Assembly (NCBI GenBank): GCA_900548215.1
Contig: URJI01000029.1
Location: 1 to 27,814, forward strand
Source: an uncultured Coprococcus sp.
GTDB taxonomy: Bacteria > Bacillota > Clostridia > Lachnospirales > Lachnospiraceae
Direction of reading: 5' to 3'
DNA: 27,814 nucleotides
A program made the translations under genes and the position numbers. Shown piece by piece: positions 7,647-15,550 of the stretch. The first letter of the stretch is position 1, and every line of letters starts with the position of its first letter. The notes below the pieces were generated by a model. That model was not told where the DNA came from. It made no database searches and saw only the letters and a list, made by a program, of their open reading frames with translations.

Positions 7647-8630
7647 ATGAAAAGTATTATCCAGATCGGATTATTGATAAAGCGAATATTATGTAAACCT
7701 TTTATGATTGTTGTTCTTCTTCTGATACCGCTCTCGATGCTCGCAGTAAGTCTTCTTCCAGACAAATCACAGAGCACAGAGATAGTCTCAGGGATATTTA
7801 TAGAAGAACCTGATGCACACACGGAAAGCTTTGTATCTACCCTGAAAAGTTCTTCCACCGGCTTTACATTCAGGGAATATTTTTCCCTGCAGTCTATGCA
7901 GGATGACACTGCATCCGGCAGGATCGATGCCGGTTATCTGTTTCCTACGGGGATCAGCAGTGACATCATAAATGGCACATATAAAGGTAAGATAACTGTC
8001 TACACCACAGGTTCCACTGCATTTGAAGAAGTATCCGCAGAAGCTGTGTATGCCGCCCTTCTTGAAGTCTATGCACCTGACATCGCACTGCATATGCTGG
8101 ATGCGGACTCCATTTCCATGGCTTCTGATGTAAATGCCGATGAATATATTAAAAATCGTTATGCCGGATACATTGAGAATGATGATATATTCACCATAAA
8201 ATCCAACATAACAGGCCGCTACGAAGTTGCAGCCGATATCCAACCGCGCAATTTTCCTGTGGAGATCTTTGTTTACATAACAATTATAATCTGCGCTCTG
8301 ACCGGTCTGCAGAATTTTCTAAATGACCTGGAATGTGGTGTCTATGCTATAGTCTCCCCACACTCCAGGATCTCGTTCTGTGCAAAAAATATAGCAGCAG
8401 GAATCATCCCAGCTGCTATAATAAATCTCATATCATTACTTATATATTCTGATGTCTTTGACTTCCTGCACACATGCATTCTCATACTTGCAGTGTCTCT
8501 GGCAGGATTTGTACTGTGCATGATACTCAGGTTCTTATTCAGAAACTACAAGACTTATGTCATTGCCATGCCATTTATCATCATCTGTACAATTCTCCTG
8601 TCACTTCTATATTCGCTCTCGCGGATGTAG
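7647..8630 (+). CDS. ABC-2 type transporter permease, second subunit
   Basis: A 327-residue relative of the preceding permease with the same plan: one N-terminal helix (about 17-36), an outer domain (SGIFIEEPDAHTESF, AGYLFPTGISSDIINGTYKG, ITVYTTG) and C-terminal helices from about 206 to the end. It stops within or just after a hydrophobic segment (FIIICTILLSLLYSLSRM), earlier than most family members. The two permeases probably pair as a heterodimer on the ATPase. The last 50 bases overlap the 3' end of yigZ on the other strand, with no terminator between, so the two transcripts converge and overlap. Confidence 0.8.
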   Translation: MKSIIQIGLLIKRILCKPFMIVVLLLIPLSMLAVSLLPDKSQSTEIVSGIFIEEPDAHTESFVSTLKSSSTGFTFREYFSLQSMQDDTASGRIDAGYLFPTGISSDIINGTYKGKITVYTTGSTAFEEVSAEAVYAALLEVYAPDIALHMLDADSISMASDVNADEYIKNRYAGYIENDDIFTIKSNITGRYEVAADIQPRNFPVEIFVYITIIICALTGLQNFLNDLECGVYAIVSPHSRISFCAKNIAAGIIPAAIINLISLLIYSDVFDFLHTCILILAVSLAGFVLCMILRFLFRNYKTYVIAMPFIIICTILLSLLYSLSRM

Positions 8631-9201
8631 ATTCCGTAACCTGTTTTTCAAGTCGCCCATAATCTCCCACCGGAACAAGTATCTTGAAGCACACTTCAGA
8701 TGTGTACTCAGTATCGCTGATCACCGCAGAACTGTTGCTTATCAGATACTGCACCTTGCCGGAATCATTGTAGTTCGTCGTGATCTCCACACTCTTCATA
8801 AGCTGCATGGTGTGAATACCAGCATCGACCAAGGCAAGCTTTGCAGCCTCTGTGTAAGCTCTTACAAGCCCGCCAGTTCCTAGTAATGTGCCTCCAAAAT
8901 ACCTTGTCACTACTATGCAAATGTCAACCACTTTATTTCCTGTGATCACTTCGAGAATAGGCTTTCCTGCAGTTCCCTGCGGCTCTCCGTCATCTGAAAA
9001 TCTAAGCAAAGTATTCTCACTGCCTATCGCAAATGCAAAACAATTGTGTCTCGCATCATAGTGCATTTTCCTGATCTTCTCGACAAATGCGTATGCCTCT
9101 TCCTCCGATGTAACCGGAACAGCATAACCGATAAATCTGGATTTCTTCTCGACTATCTCATCCTGGCCTTCTTTTACAATGGTGTTATATGTATCTGTCA
9201 T
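8581..9201 (-). CDS. yigZ: IMPACT/YigZ family protein
   Basis: A 206-residue protein of the YigZ/YvyE (IMPACT, UPF0029) family, of uncertain function; eukaryotic relatives regulate the eIF2-alpha kinase Gcn2 and bacterial members have been linked to ribosome or RNA binding. Family hallmarks are EIVEKKSRFIGYA (15-27), HNCFAFAIG, RFSDDGEPQGTAGKPIL (about 67-83) and VTRYFGGTLLGTGGLVRAY (about 98-116). A C-terminal DUF1949-like domain follows. The start codon overlaps the nrdR stop by four bases (ATGA), so translation is coupled to nrdR. Its 3' end runs into the convergent permease gene. Confidence 0.92.
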   Translation of the reverse strand: MTDTYNTIVKEGQDEIVEKKSRFIGYAVPVTSEEEAYAFVEKIRKMHYDARHNCFAFAIGSENTLLRFSDDGEPQGTAGKPILEVITGNKVVDICIVVTRYFGGTLLGTGGLVRAYTEAAKLALVDAGIHTMQLMKSVEITTNYNDSGKVQYLISNSSAVISDTEYTSEVCFKILVPVGDYGRLEKQVTESTSARANIEVTGELYR

Positions 9202-9665
9202 CTCTTCTCCGAATTGCTGGTGAGCAGCTTGCCAAGCTCATCCATGAATGTATTCACATCTTTGAACTCTCTGTAAACAGATGCAAATCTGACGTATGCA
9301 ACCTGATCAAGATCCTTTATCTTATCCATAACGATCTCTCCGATAGTCGTGCTCTCAATCTCTCTGACCTCCATATTAAATATGGTATTTTCTATATCAT
9401 CAATACATTTGGTTACAGCTTCAGCAGAAACAGGACGCTTATGACATGATTTGATGACTCCAGACTCGATCTTTGATCTGTCATATGTCTCTCTGTTCTT
9501 GTCCTTCTTGATAACTATGAGCGGGATCGTCTCTACCTTCTCATATGTCGTAAATCTCTTGCCACAGGCATCGCACTGTCTTCTTCTTCTGATCGCACTT
9601 CCGTCCTCTGCAGGTCTTGAATCTATAACCTTTGTGTCATCAGCTGAGCAAAATGGGCATCTCAT
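9198..9665 (-). CDS. nrdR: Transcriptional repressor NrdR
   Basis: A 155-residue NrdR, the ATP/dATP-sensing repressor of ribonucleotide reductase genes. The N-terminal zinc ribbon has C3, C6, C31 and C34 (MRCPFC, QCDACGKRF) with the basic RRRRQ patch used for DNA binding, followed by an ATP-cone domain from about 46 to 138 (PLIVIKKDKNRETYDR onward). The frame extends 14 codons further upstream, but the ATG at 9665 gives the invariant MRCPFC start and has AAGGAGG 11 bases before it. It lies downstream of the rnf genes, separated by a GC-rich hairpin, and upstream of yigZ. No NrdR box was found in the window. Confidence 0.95.
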   Translation of the reverse strand: MRCPFCSADDTKVIDSRPAEDGSAIRRRRQCDACGKRFTTYEKVETIPLIVIKKDKNRETYDRSKIESGVIKSCHKRPVSAEAVTKCIDDIENTIFNMEVREIESTTIGEIVMDKIKDLDQVAYVRFASVYREFKDVNTFMDELGKLLTSNSEKR

Positions 9666-9705
9666 AAAACAATTGTCCTCCTTACGATATTTATTGAGCA
9701 GTCGC

Positions 9706-9783
9706 ATTTTAAGGCGCTTCGCGCGGCGTCTGCGTCATCGTAAGACATCTCCCGCCCTGCGGGGCGGGTCCTTCTTACGATAT
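9706..9783. repeat. GC-rich palindromic element between rnfB and nrdR
   Basis: An 8-bp outer stem ATCGTAAG (9737-9744) with CTTACGAT (9774-9781) encloses a perfect inner stem CCCGCCC (9751-9757) with GGGCGGG (9762-9768). GC-rich sequence (GGCGCTTCGCGCGGCG) lies just to the left, in contrast with the AT-richer surroundings. CTTACGATAT occurs both at 9682-9691 and 9774-9783, like flanking direct repeats. There is no T tract on either strand, so a plain terminator is unlikely. The rnfB stop lies inside the outer stem. Confidence 0.55.
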
Positions 9784-10560
9784 TATCTTTACTGGGCACT
9801 TGGCTTTGCATACACCGCAATTTGTACATTTCTCAGGATCTATGTGGGCGAGGTTTCTATCCATGGTGATTGCCCCTGCCTCACAGTTCCTTGCACACAG
9901 CGTACATCCAATACAGCCCGCACTGCAGGCTGCCTTTACCTGAAGTCCCTTGTCATGTGAGTTACATCTCACAAGTCTCTCCGCATCATAAGGAACAAGC
10001 TCTATCAGGTGTCTTGGACATTCTGTGATACATTTGCCGCACGCCTTACACTTCTCCTTATTAATTACAGCTATTCCATCTATAATGTCAATAGCACCAA
10101 ACTCACATACTGCTTTACATGAACCATATCCTGTACATCCATATGTACACGCCTTAGGGCCGCCGTTTGGATTGTTCTGGGCAAGTTTGCAGCTCTTAGG
10201 ACCTACATACTCATATACATCCTTTGCTTTCTCACAGTCACCGGCGCACTTGACAAATGCTACATAACGCTTATTGTCCGCATTCTCCACACCCATGACC
10301 TCACTGATCTTTGCTGCAACTGCCTCACCGCCAACAGGGCACGCAGAAGGAGGCATCTCTCCCTTTGCAATGGCTGCCGCCAGACCATCACAGCCAGGAT
10401 ATCCACATCCACCGCAGTTATTTCCGGGAAGAAGTGCTCTGACTGCAATCTCCTTCTCATCCACTTCTACTTTGAATTTCTCTCCGGCTACACCGAGGAG
10501 AATACCTATCACAATACCTACACCGGCCACAACAGCTACGGCTATCAATATTCCTGTCAT
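9775..10560 (-). CDS. rnfB: Rnf complex subunit B, Fe-S electron entry protein
   Basis: A 261-residue RnfB, which takes electrons from ferredoxin and hands them to the membrane flavins. An N-terminal membrane helix (about 3-24) is followed by the Fe-S domain with C49, C52, C57 and C74 (NNCGGCGYPGCDG), then cysteine clusters C138/C142/C148/C152, C171/C174/C177/C181, C216/C219/C222/C226 and C245/C248/C251/C255, enough for several [4Fe-4S] centres. This is the normal clostridial arrangement. AAGGAGGAG precedes the start, and rnfA ends 12 bases upstream. It is the last rnf gene, as in Clostridium operons ordered C-D-G-E-A-B. Confidence 0.95.
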   Translation of the reverse strand: MTGILIAVAVVAGVGIVIGILLGVAGEKFKVEVDEKEIAVRALLPGNNCGGCGYPGCDGLAAAIAKGEMPPSACPVGGEAVAAKISEVMGVENADNKRYVAFVKCAGDCEKAKDVYEYVGPKSCKLAQNNPNGGPKACTYGCTGYGSCKAVCEFGAIDIIDGIAVINKEKCKACGKCITECPRHLIELVPYDAERLVRCNSHDKGLQVKAACSAGCIGCTLCARNCEAGAITMDRNLAHIDPEKCTNCGVCKAKCPVKIIS

Positions 10561-10572
10561 ATCTTCTCCTCC

Positions 10573-11145
10573 TTATATCAATCCTGAGAATCCAAAAAAC
10601 GCAATAGCCATAAGTCCGGAAGTGATAAGAACTATAGGAGTTCCCTTAAATGCCTCCGGGATAGGGCTGTGCTCTATTCTCTCTCTTATACCAGCCAGGA
10701 TCGTTATAGCTATTGTAAATCCAACAGCAGATCCACATCCGTTTATCGTACTTGCAAGAATACCATATCCACTCTGTACATTTGACAGTGCGATACCAAG
10801 CACGGCACAGTTTGTTGTGATAAGTGGAAGATACACTCCAAGTGACTCATAAAGTGACTTGACGTTCTTCTTGAGAAACATCTCCACAAACTGTACAAGA
10901 GCCGCTATTACAAGTATGAAAACTATGGTGTTCAGATACTCAAGGCCAAATCTTCTGAGTATTCCATAGTAGACAATACTTGTGACAAATGACGATATCG
11001 TCATGACAAATATAACTGCAGCTCCCATTCCTGTTGCGGTGTTTACGCTCTTTGAAACACCGAGGAATGGACAAAGTCCAAGGAACTGGCTGAGGATAAC
11101 ATTATTTACAAGTGCCGCTCCGATAGCCAACAATAAAATATTCAT
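10573..11145 (-). CDS. rnfA: Rnf complex subunit A, membrane protein
   Basis: A 190-residue integral membrane protein with about six helices, one of the two homologous core subunits of Rnf. Cysteines C25 (FLGLCPFLGV) and C113 (TTNCAVLG) are the conserved pair which, with those of RnfE, hold a [2Fe-2S] centre inside the membrane in the related Nqr/Rnf complexes. The start overlaps the rnfE stop by one base (TAATG), and its AGGAGGT ribosome binding site lies inside the last codons of rnfE, so translation is coupled. Confidence 0.95.
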   Translation of the reverse strand: MNILLLAIGAALVNNVILSQFLGLCPFLGVSKSVNTATGMGAAVIFVMTISSFVTSIVYYGILRRFGLEYLNTIVFILVIAALVQFVEMFLKKNVKSLYESLGVYLPLITTNCAVLGIALSNVQSGYGILASTINGCGSAVGFTIAITILAGIRERIEHSPIPEAFKGTPIVLITSGLMAIAFFGFSGLI

Positions 11146-12395
11146 TATCTCTTACCTCCTTTTCCCTTTTTGGTCTTTATATGAGCCATTGTCTCTTTGA
11201 GCTTTATGTCGGAATCCTTATCCTCTGTTTTCTCATCCAGATTCTTATTGGTCTCATCTGCTGCCTTTATTGTCTTATCTCCGGCCTTAACTTCTTCCGG
11301 GGCAACTACCGCAGTGTCTTTTCCTTCAGCAGGTTTTACTGTGTTCTTCTCAGCATTTACAGAACTGCTCTCGATCTTGTCATCTTCCGTCTTATTTTCT
11401 GATGCCGGAGCCGCTGTATTCTCAGCTGAAATAACCTGATTTGGCACCTCAGCTTGCTCCGTAACGCTGACCGGCTTTGTCGCCTCTGCTTTCTCTACCG
11501 CACCGACCGGCTTTGTCGCCTCTGCTTTCTCTGCCGCACCGACCGGCTTTGTCGCCTCTGCTTTCTCTGCCGTACTGACCGTCTTTGGCACCGCTGCTTT
11601 CTCCGTAACGCTGACAGGCTTTGACGCTGCCTGTGCTGCTGTATCGGCTGTCAGCTTGCCACAACATGCCGCATTGATACATCCGGCACATGAATCCGGC
11701 CTGCACACCTCTGGGATCTCCTCGCCATGTGCCAGTGCCTCTGCTACCTTCTTCGCATTGCGCTTGTTGATGAATGCGATCAAGAATGCCAGCACAAAGA
11801 ATGCTCCAGGTGCGAGTACGAGTATCGTGATCGGAGTGTAGAGACTGAACACGTTTCCTATGGCTTTAACAATACCAGAAGAACTCTGAAGTTGGTTGCC
11901 ATCCCCAAGTATCTGGAATCCAAATATACATCCCTTTCCAAGAAGCTCTCTGAACATACCTATGAGAGTAAGTCCAACAGTAAATCCAAGTCCCATTCCA
12001 AGTCCATCAAATACTGATGGAAGGACTTTGTTCTTGGATGCATATGCCTCGGCACGTCCAAGGATGATACAGTTTACAACTATAAGTGGTATATACAGTC
12101 CCAGGCTGTCATTCAGTGATGGCAGGTACGCCTGAAGCAGGAACTGTATGATCGTCACAAATGACGCTATGATAACTATAAATGACGGTATTCTGACCTT
12201 ATCCGGTATCACCTTTCTAAGCGCTGATATCATGAAATTACTCAGCACCAGAATACATGTAGTCGTGAGTCCCATTCCGGCACCATTAATTGCAGATGAA
12301 GTAACAGCCAGTGTAGGACACATTCCAAGCATCTGGACAAATGTTGGATTCTCTTTGACAATACCGTTATATAAACGTTCTGTACACTTTCCCAT
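11145..12395 (-). CDS. rnfE: Rnf complex subunit E with long repeat-containing C-terminal tail
   Basis: A 416-residue protein. Residues 1-210 are a normal RnfE with about six membrane helices and the conserved C26 (GMCPTLAV) and C109 (VVNCIILG). The family usually ends near 200-230. Here a soluble tail of about 200 residues follows: a cysteine cluster (C231, C236, C239, C244, C245) at 231-246, then 12-residue repeats of the type EKAEATKPVGA between about 260 and 325, then a Lys/Asp/Glu-rich end (KTKKGKGGKR). The tail has no hydrophobic segment and is probably disordered. The start overlaps the rnfDG stop by one base (TAATG). Core function, ion-pumping electron transfer, is known for the family; the role of the tail is unknown. 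Confidence 0.93.
   Translation of the reverse strand: MGKCTERLYNGIVKENPTFVQMLGMCPTLAVTSSAINGAGMGLTTTCILVLSNFMISALRKVIPDKVRIPSFIVIIASFVTIIQFLLQAYLPSLNDSLGLYIPLIVVNCIILGRAEAYASKNKVLPSVFDGLGMGLGFTVGLTLIGMFRELLGKGCIFGFQILGDGNQLQSSSGIVKAIGNVFSLYTPITILVLAPGAFFVLAFLIAFINKRNAKKVAEALAHGEEIPEVCRPDSCAGCINAACCGKLTADTAAQAASKPVSVTEKAAVPKTVSTAEKAEATKPVGAAEKAEATKPVGAVEKAEATKPVSVTEQAEVPNQVISAENTAAPASENKTEDDKIESSSVNAEKNTVKPAEGKDTAVVAPEEVKAGDKTIKAADETNKNLDEKTEDKDSDIKLKETMAHIKTKKGKGGKR
11433..11612. repeat. In-frame 36-bp tandem repeats in rnfE
   Basis: Three nearly identical 36-base units lie at 11469-11504, 11505-11540 and 11541-11576, with diverged units before (11433-11468) and after (11577-11612). Each encodes 12 residues (EKAEATKPVGA type), and the length is a multiple of three, so copy gain or loss would keep the reading frame. 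The near-identity of the central units points to recent duplication. Confidence 0.9.
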
Positions 12396-14017
12396 TATTT
12401 GTCACCTCCATTATCCGCTGCACTGTTCTCGGAACCGCCGCCAATTGACTGTACATATGTGAGTCCTGCATTGACCGCATTCGTTACCGCATTCGTAGTT
12501 ATGGTTGCTCCTGACAGAGCATCTATCTCCTCATCCACAGTTGCTCCTGACTTGGTGTATTTGAACTGTGCTACATTCTTTCCTGCAAACTGAGACTTGA
12601 AGCTGTCTGTATCAGCCTCCATTCCAAGTCCGGCCGTCTCAGCAAGTGAAAGGAACGAAATTCCCTTAGTTGTTCCATCATCAGCAACGCCCATGGCAAG
12701 CTGAAGATCTCCGCTGTACGCCTCATGTGATGTGACAGTCACTACATAACCAAACACGCTGCCGTCACTGCTCTTTGCTGTGACAACCTCATCTATATCT
12801 GCGTTAAAGCCTGCATCCTTGAGGATATTTGCAGCTGAATCCGCATCGAAATCAGCATAACTTTCAAATGAATCTGCATCGGCAAACACCGTCTTGTATG
12901 CCTCTTCCTTTGCTGCCTGTTCAGCATCTGATATAGGCTTCTTTGTGATCTTGTATACATAGGCAAGAGCAAATCCAGCTATAATGGTAATGATAAGTAT
13001 AGCTATGGTTGCAACCACTATGGACTTTGTATCCATCTTTGACTTGGTGCCGGACGGATCTCCCTGTGCTGCCAGCTCTGCTCCCTCTCCGAAGCTCTTT
13101 GGCTGTGTCCATCTCTCAATAAGTGGAACTAGCAGATTTGAGAATATGATCGCATATGACACGCCCTCTGCCGAACCACCATATATTCTGAAACAGAATG
13201 TAAGGAGTCCGAGTATCACACCGAACACTACCTTACCCTTAGGTGTGATAGGTGATGTGACATAGTCAGTTGCCATGAAGAATGCTCCGAGCATAAGTCC
13301 ACCGCCACAAAGGTGTGCAGCAAGATATGTGAGATCAAATCCTCTTCCTGAAGCAAGCGCATAAATCATGATAAGCACTGCAAATGTTCCAATGTATACA
13401 AATGGTATAACGGGTTTTATAACTCTTCTTATAAGCAGATAAGCTGCTCCGACAAGCAGACATACAACCGATGTCTCACCTATGGTTCCCGGAATATTTC
13501 CAAGGAACATATGGAGCACATTTACATCTGACACATCACCTGTGTTTTTGAGGACTGCCAGAGGTGTGGCTGTTGTAACTCCATCATACGAGAACGATGT
13601 CATCCTTCCCGCAAATGATATGAGGAGGAAACATCTTGCTCCAAGTGCCGGATTCATGAAATTGTATCCAAGTCCTCCAAACAACTGCTTCACTATGAGA
13701 ATGGCAAATGCCGATCCAAGTATAGCCATCCACACCGGCACATCCGGTGAGAGGTTAAGCGCAAGCAGTAATCCTGTGACAACAGCACTTAAGTCGGATA
13801 TGGTAACTTTCTTATTCATCAGCTTCTCGTACAGCCACTCAAACAGCACACATGCCACTACGCATGTAAGTATGAGGATCATGGCATTCAGCTCAAAGTT
13901 GACGATTCCAAATATGGTTGCCGGAAGGAGTGCAATTATCACATCCAGCATGATACTCTGTGTACTTCGCTTGTCCCTGACATGTGGGGAAGACGAAATT
14001 TTAAATGTATTTTCCAA
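12395..14017 (-). CDS. rnfDG: Fused Rnf subunits D and G, TTG start
   Basis: One 540-residue reading frame joins two normally separate subunits. Residues 1-305 are RnfD: KISSSPHVRDKRS, about ten helices, and candidate FMN site DGVTTATPLA (T151). A polar linker (about 306-327) leads to RnfG: a membrane helix (about 331-353), an FMN-binding domain with ETAGLG (460-465), and the flavinylation motif DALSGAT with T505. The frame is open to 14128, deep inside rnfC, but the RnfD family begins near ENTFKISSS. A TTG at 14017 with GGGAGGG 8 bases upstream, 14 bases past the rnfC stop, is therefore the likely start. An internal ATG (residue 328) begins the RnfG part but has no ribosome binding site nearby. 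The product carries two covalent flavins in the electron path. Confidence 0.88.
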   Translation of the reverse strand: MENTFKISSSPHVRDKRSTQSIMLDVIIALLPATIFGIVNFELNAMILILTCVVACVLFEWLYEKLMNKKVTISDLSAVVTGLLLALNLSPDVPVWMAILGSAFAILIVKQLFGGLGYNFMNPALGARCFLLISFAGRMTSFSYDGVTTATPLAVLKNTGDVSDVNVLHMFLGNIPGTIGETSVVCLLVGAAYLLIRRVIKPVIPFVYIGTFAVLIMIYALASGRGFDLTYLAAHLCGGGLMLGAFFMATDYVTSPITPKGKVVFGVILGLLTFCFRIYGGSAEGVSYAIIFSNLLVPLIERWTQPKSFGEGAELAAQGDPSGTKSKMDTKSIVVATIAILIITIIAGFALAYVYKITKKPISDAEQAAKEEAYKTVFADADSFESYADFDADSAANILKDAGFNADIDEVVTAKSSDGSVFGYVVTVTSHEAYSGDLQLAMGVADDGTTKGISFLSLAETAGLGMEADTDSFKSQFAGKNVAQFKYTKSGATVDEEIDALSGATITTNAVTNAVNAGLTYVQSIGGGSENSAADNGGDK

Positions 14018-14031
14018 TTGTGTGTCCCTCC

Positions 14032-15357
14032 CTACTTCTTCTTGCTTGCGAGAATAGTTTTTCTGGTTCCCGCTATCGTCTGTGTCAAATGTCTCTTGGC
14101 TGGACATACATAAGAGCAGCATCCGCACTCACAGCATTCCATTCCGTTATACTTCAAGAATCCATCTGTATCTCCGTGTTCCGCAAGATCCGCAAGGTGT
14201 GATGGCACTATCCTTCCAGGACACACATCCACACATCTTCCACATCTTATACAATTACCAGGTTCAAGATCAGCTACCTCATCACTTGTCATGCACAGCA
14301 GTGCAGATGTACCTTTAACTGCCGGCACGTCAAGTGAGAACATAGCCTTACCCATCATTGGGCCACCTGCGATGATCTTCTCAGGAACAACTCCGTCCTT
14401 GAATCCCCCTGCTGCCTCTATGAGCTCCTGACAGTTTGTTCCGCAGCGCACCAGAAGGTTGCACGGATTCTCAATGGCATCTCCTGTGACCGTCACTATC
14501 CTCGAGTAAAGTGGACGTCCTTCCACAACTGCCTCATATATAGAAGCTATGGTGTCCACGTTGTGAACTATACATCCGGCATCAGCAGGAAGCATCTTGG
14601 AATTCACATATCTTCCGGTATTCGCATATATGAGCTGCCTCTCAGCTCCCTGAGGATACTTTGTCTTCATGACATGAACTTCTATCTTGTCGTTGTCCTT
14701 AACCTTCTCAGAGAGAAGCGCTATCGCCTCCGGCTTGTTATCCTCTATCGCTATTATGCCCTTTGCATGATCAAAAAGATTGATGCATATCTCAAGTCCC
14801 AGGACTATCTTGTCCGGTTCCTCCATCATACGTCTGTAATCAGATGTAAGGTACGGCTCGCACTCTGCTCCATTCACAATAATATAATCTATAGCATCCT
14901 CATTCTTAGGGGACAGCTTTACATTTGCAGGGAATCCGGCTCCGCCCATTCCGACTATACCGGCCTCCTTGATTATATCCTTGACATCCTCACGGTAAAG
15001 CGTTGAGAGATCTTTGACATTTGCTGCAAAATCAACCTCTTCAAACTGTCCGTCATTTTCCACTACTATAGATTCAACCTTTGATCCCCCCGGAACATAT
15101 CTAGGCTCAATGGCCTTGACTTTACCGGATATAGATGAATGTATATTCGCTGACACAAATCCGCTGGCCTCAGCTATCTTCTGGCCAACCAGGACTCTGT
15201 CACCCTTCTTCACTATAGGTGTGGCAGGTGCCCCTATATGCTGACTAAGCGGATACACACAGTCACCCTTTGGAAGGTATTCTTTTACAGGCTTTTCCAT
15301 CGACAATTCTTTGCCTTCATATGGATGAATTCCGCCCAGAAATGTTAGCAAACCCAT
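14032..15357 (-). CDS. rnfC: Rnf complex subunit C, NADH/FMN and Fe-S protein
   Basis: A 441-residue RnfC, the cytoplasmic subunit where NAD+ is reduced. The N-terminal barrel-like domain (GGIHPYEGKE, GAPATPIVKKGDRVLVGQKI) is followed by the nucleotide-binding motif GMGGAGFPA (136-144) and NGAECEPY (162-169), an SLBB-type region, and two [4Fe-4S] sites: C369/C372/C375/C379 and C408/C411/C414/C418. Length and order are typical. AAGAGGT precedes the ATG. It is the first gene of its transcription unit, with a terminator just upstream and a promoter candidate in the intergenic gap. Confidence 0.95.
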   Translation of the reverse strand: MGLLTFLGGIHPYEGKELSMEKPVKEYLPKGDCVYPLSQHIGAPATPIVKKGDRVLVGQKIAEASGFVSANIHSSISGKVKAIEPRYVPGGSKVESIVVENDGQFEEVDFAANVKDLSTLYREDVKDIIKEAGIVGMGGAGFPANVKLSPKNEDAIDYIIVNGAECEPYLTSDYRRMMEEPDKIVLGLEICINLFDHAKGIIAIEDNKPEAIALLSEKVKDNDKIEVHVMKTKYPQGAERQLIYANTGRYVNSKMLPADAGCIVHNVDTIASIYEAVVEGRPLYSRIVTVTGDAIENPCNLLVRCGTNCQELIEAAGGFKDGVVPEKIIAGGPMMGKAMFSLDVPAVKGTSALLCMTSDEVADLEPGNCIRCGRCVDVCPGRIVPSHLADLAEHGDTDGFLKYNGMECCECGCCSYVCPAKRHLTQTIAGTRKTILASKKK

Positions 15358-15404
15358 GATCTACCTCTTTTCTCTTTTTCTTTTTTTGTTAAAAATCTTT
15401 ATCT

Positions 15405-15433
15405 ATAATAACGCTTTAGAAGTTCAAAAACAA
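15405..15433 (-). promoter_or_regulatory. Candidate promoter of the rnfCDGEAB operon
   Basis: On the minus strand TTGTTT (15433-15428) and TATTAT (15410-15405) are separated by 17 bases. The -10 matches at five of six positions; the -35 is weak. It lies between the upstream terminator and rnfC, about 50 bases before its start codon. Confidence 0.45.
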
Positions 15434-15509
15434 CCTAAAAGGGCTATATATTATCAAATAAAATATAAGTACATCAGGGATTATTTGTGTTATCCGGTTT
15501 TCTTGTACT

Positions 15510-15550
15510 GACAAAAAAAATCTGGGAAAACATCTCATTTTCCCAGATTT
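15510..15550 (-). terminator. Strong intrinsic terminator after the Gx transporter gene
   Basis: A perfect 13-bp stem, AAATCTGGGAAAA (15518-15530) with TTTTCCCAGATTT (15538-15550), has a 7-base loop that contains the stop codon of the upstream gene. On the minus strand the stem runs into eight T (15520-15513). It splits the apbE cluster from the rnf operon. Confidence 0.92.

Noticed and set aside
10274..10852. 192-codon plus-strand frame across rnfB and rnfA
   Set aside because: It lies antisense to two well-supported Rnf genes and shows only Pro/Ile-rich shadow sequence.
11433..11612. 36-bp repeats resembling CRISPR repeat length
   Set aside because: The units are directly adjacent with no spacers and lie in frame inside rnfE; no cas genes are present.
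13021..13036. Separate rnfG gene starting at the internal ATG near 13036
   Set aside because: The reading frame is continuous from rnfD and no ribosome binding site lies at the right distance, so a fusion is the better description.
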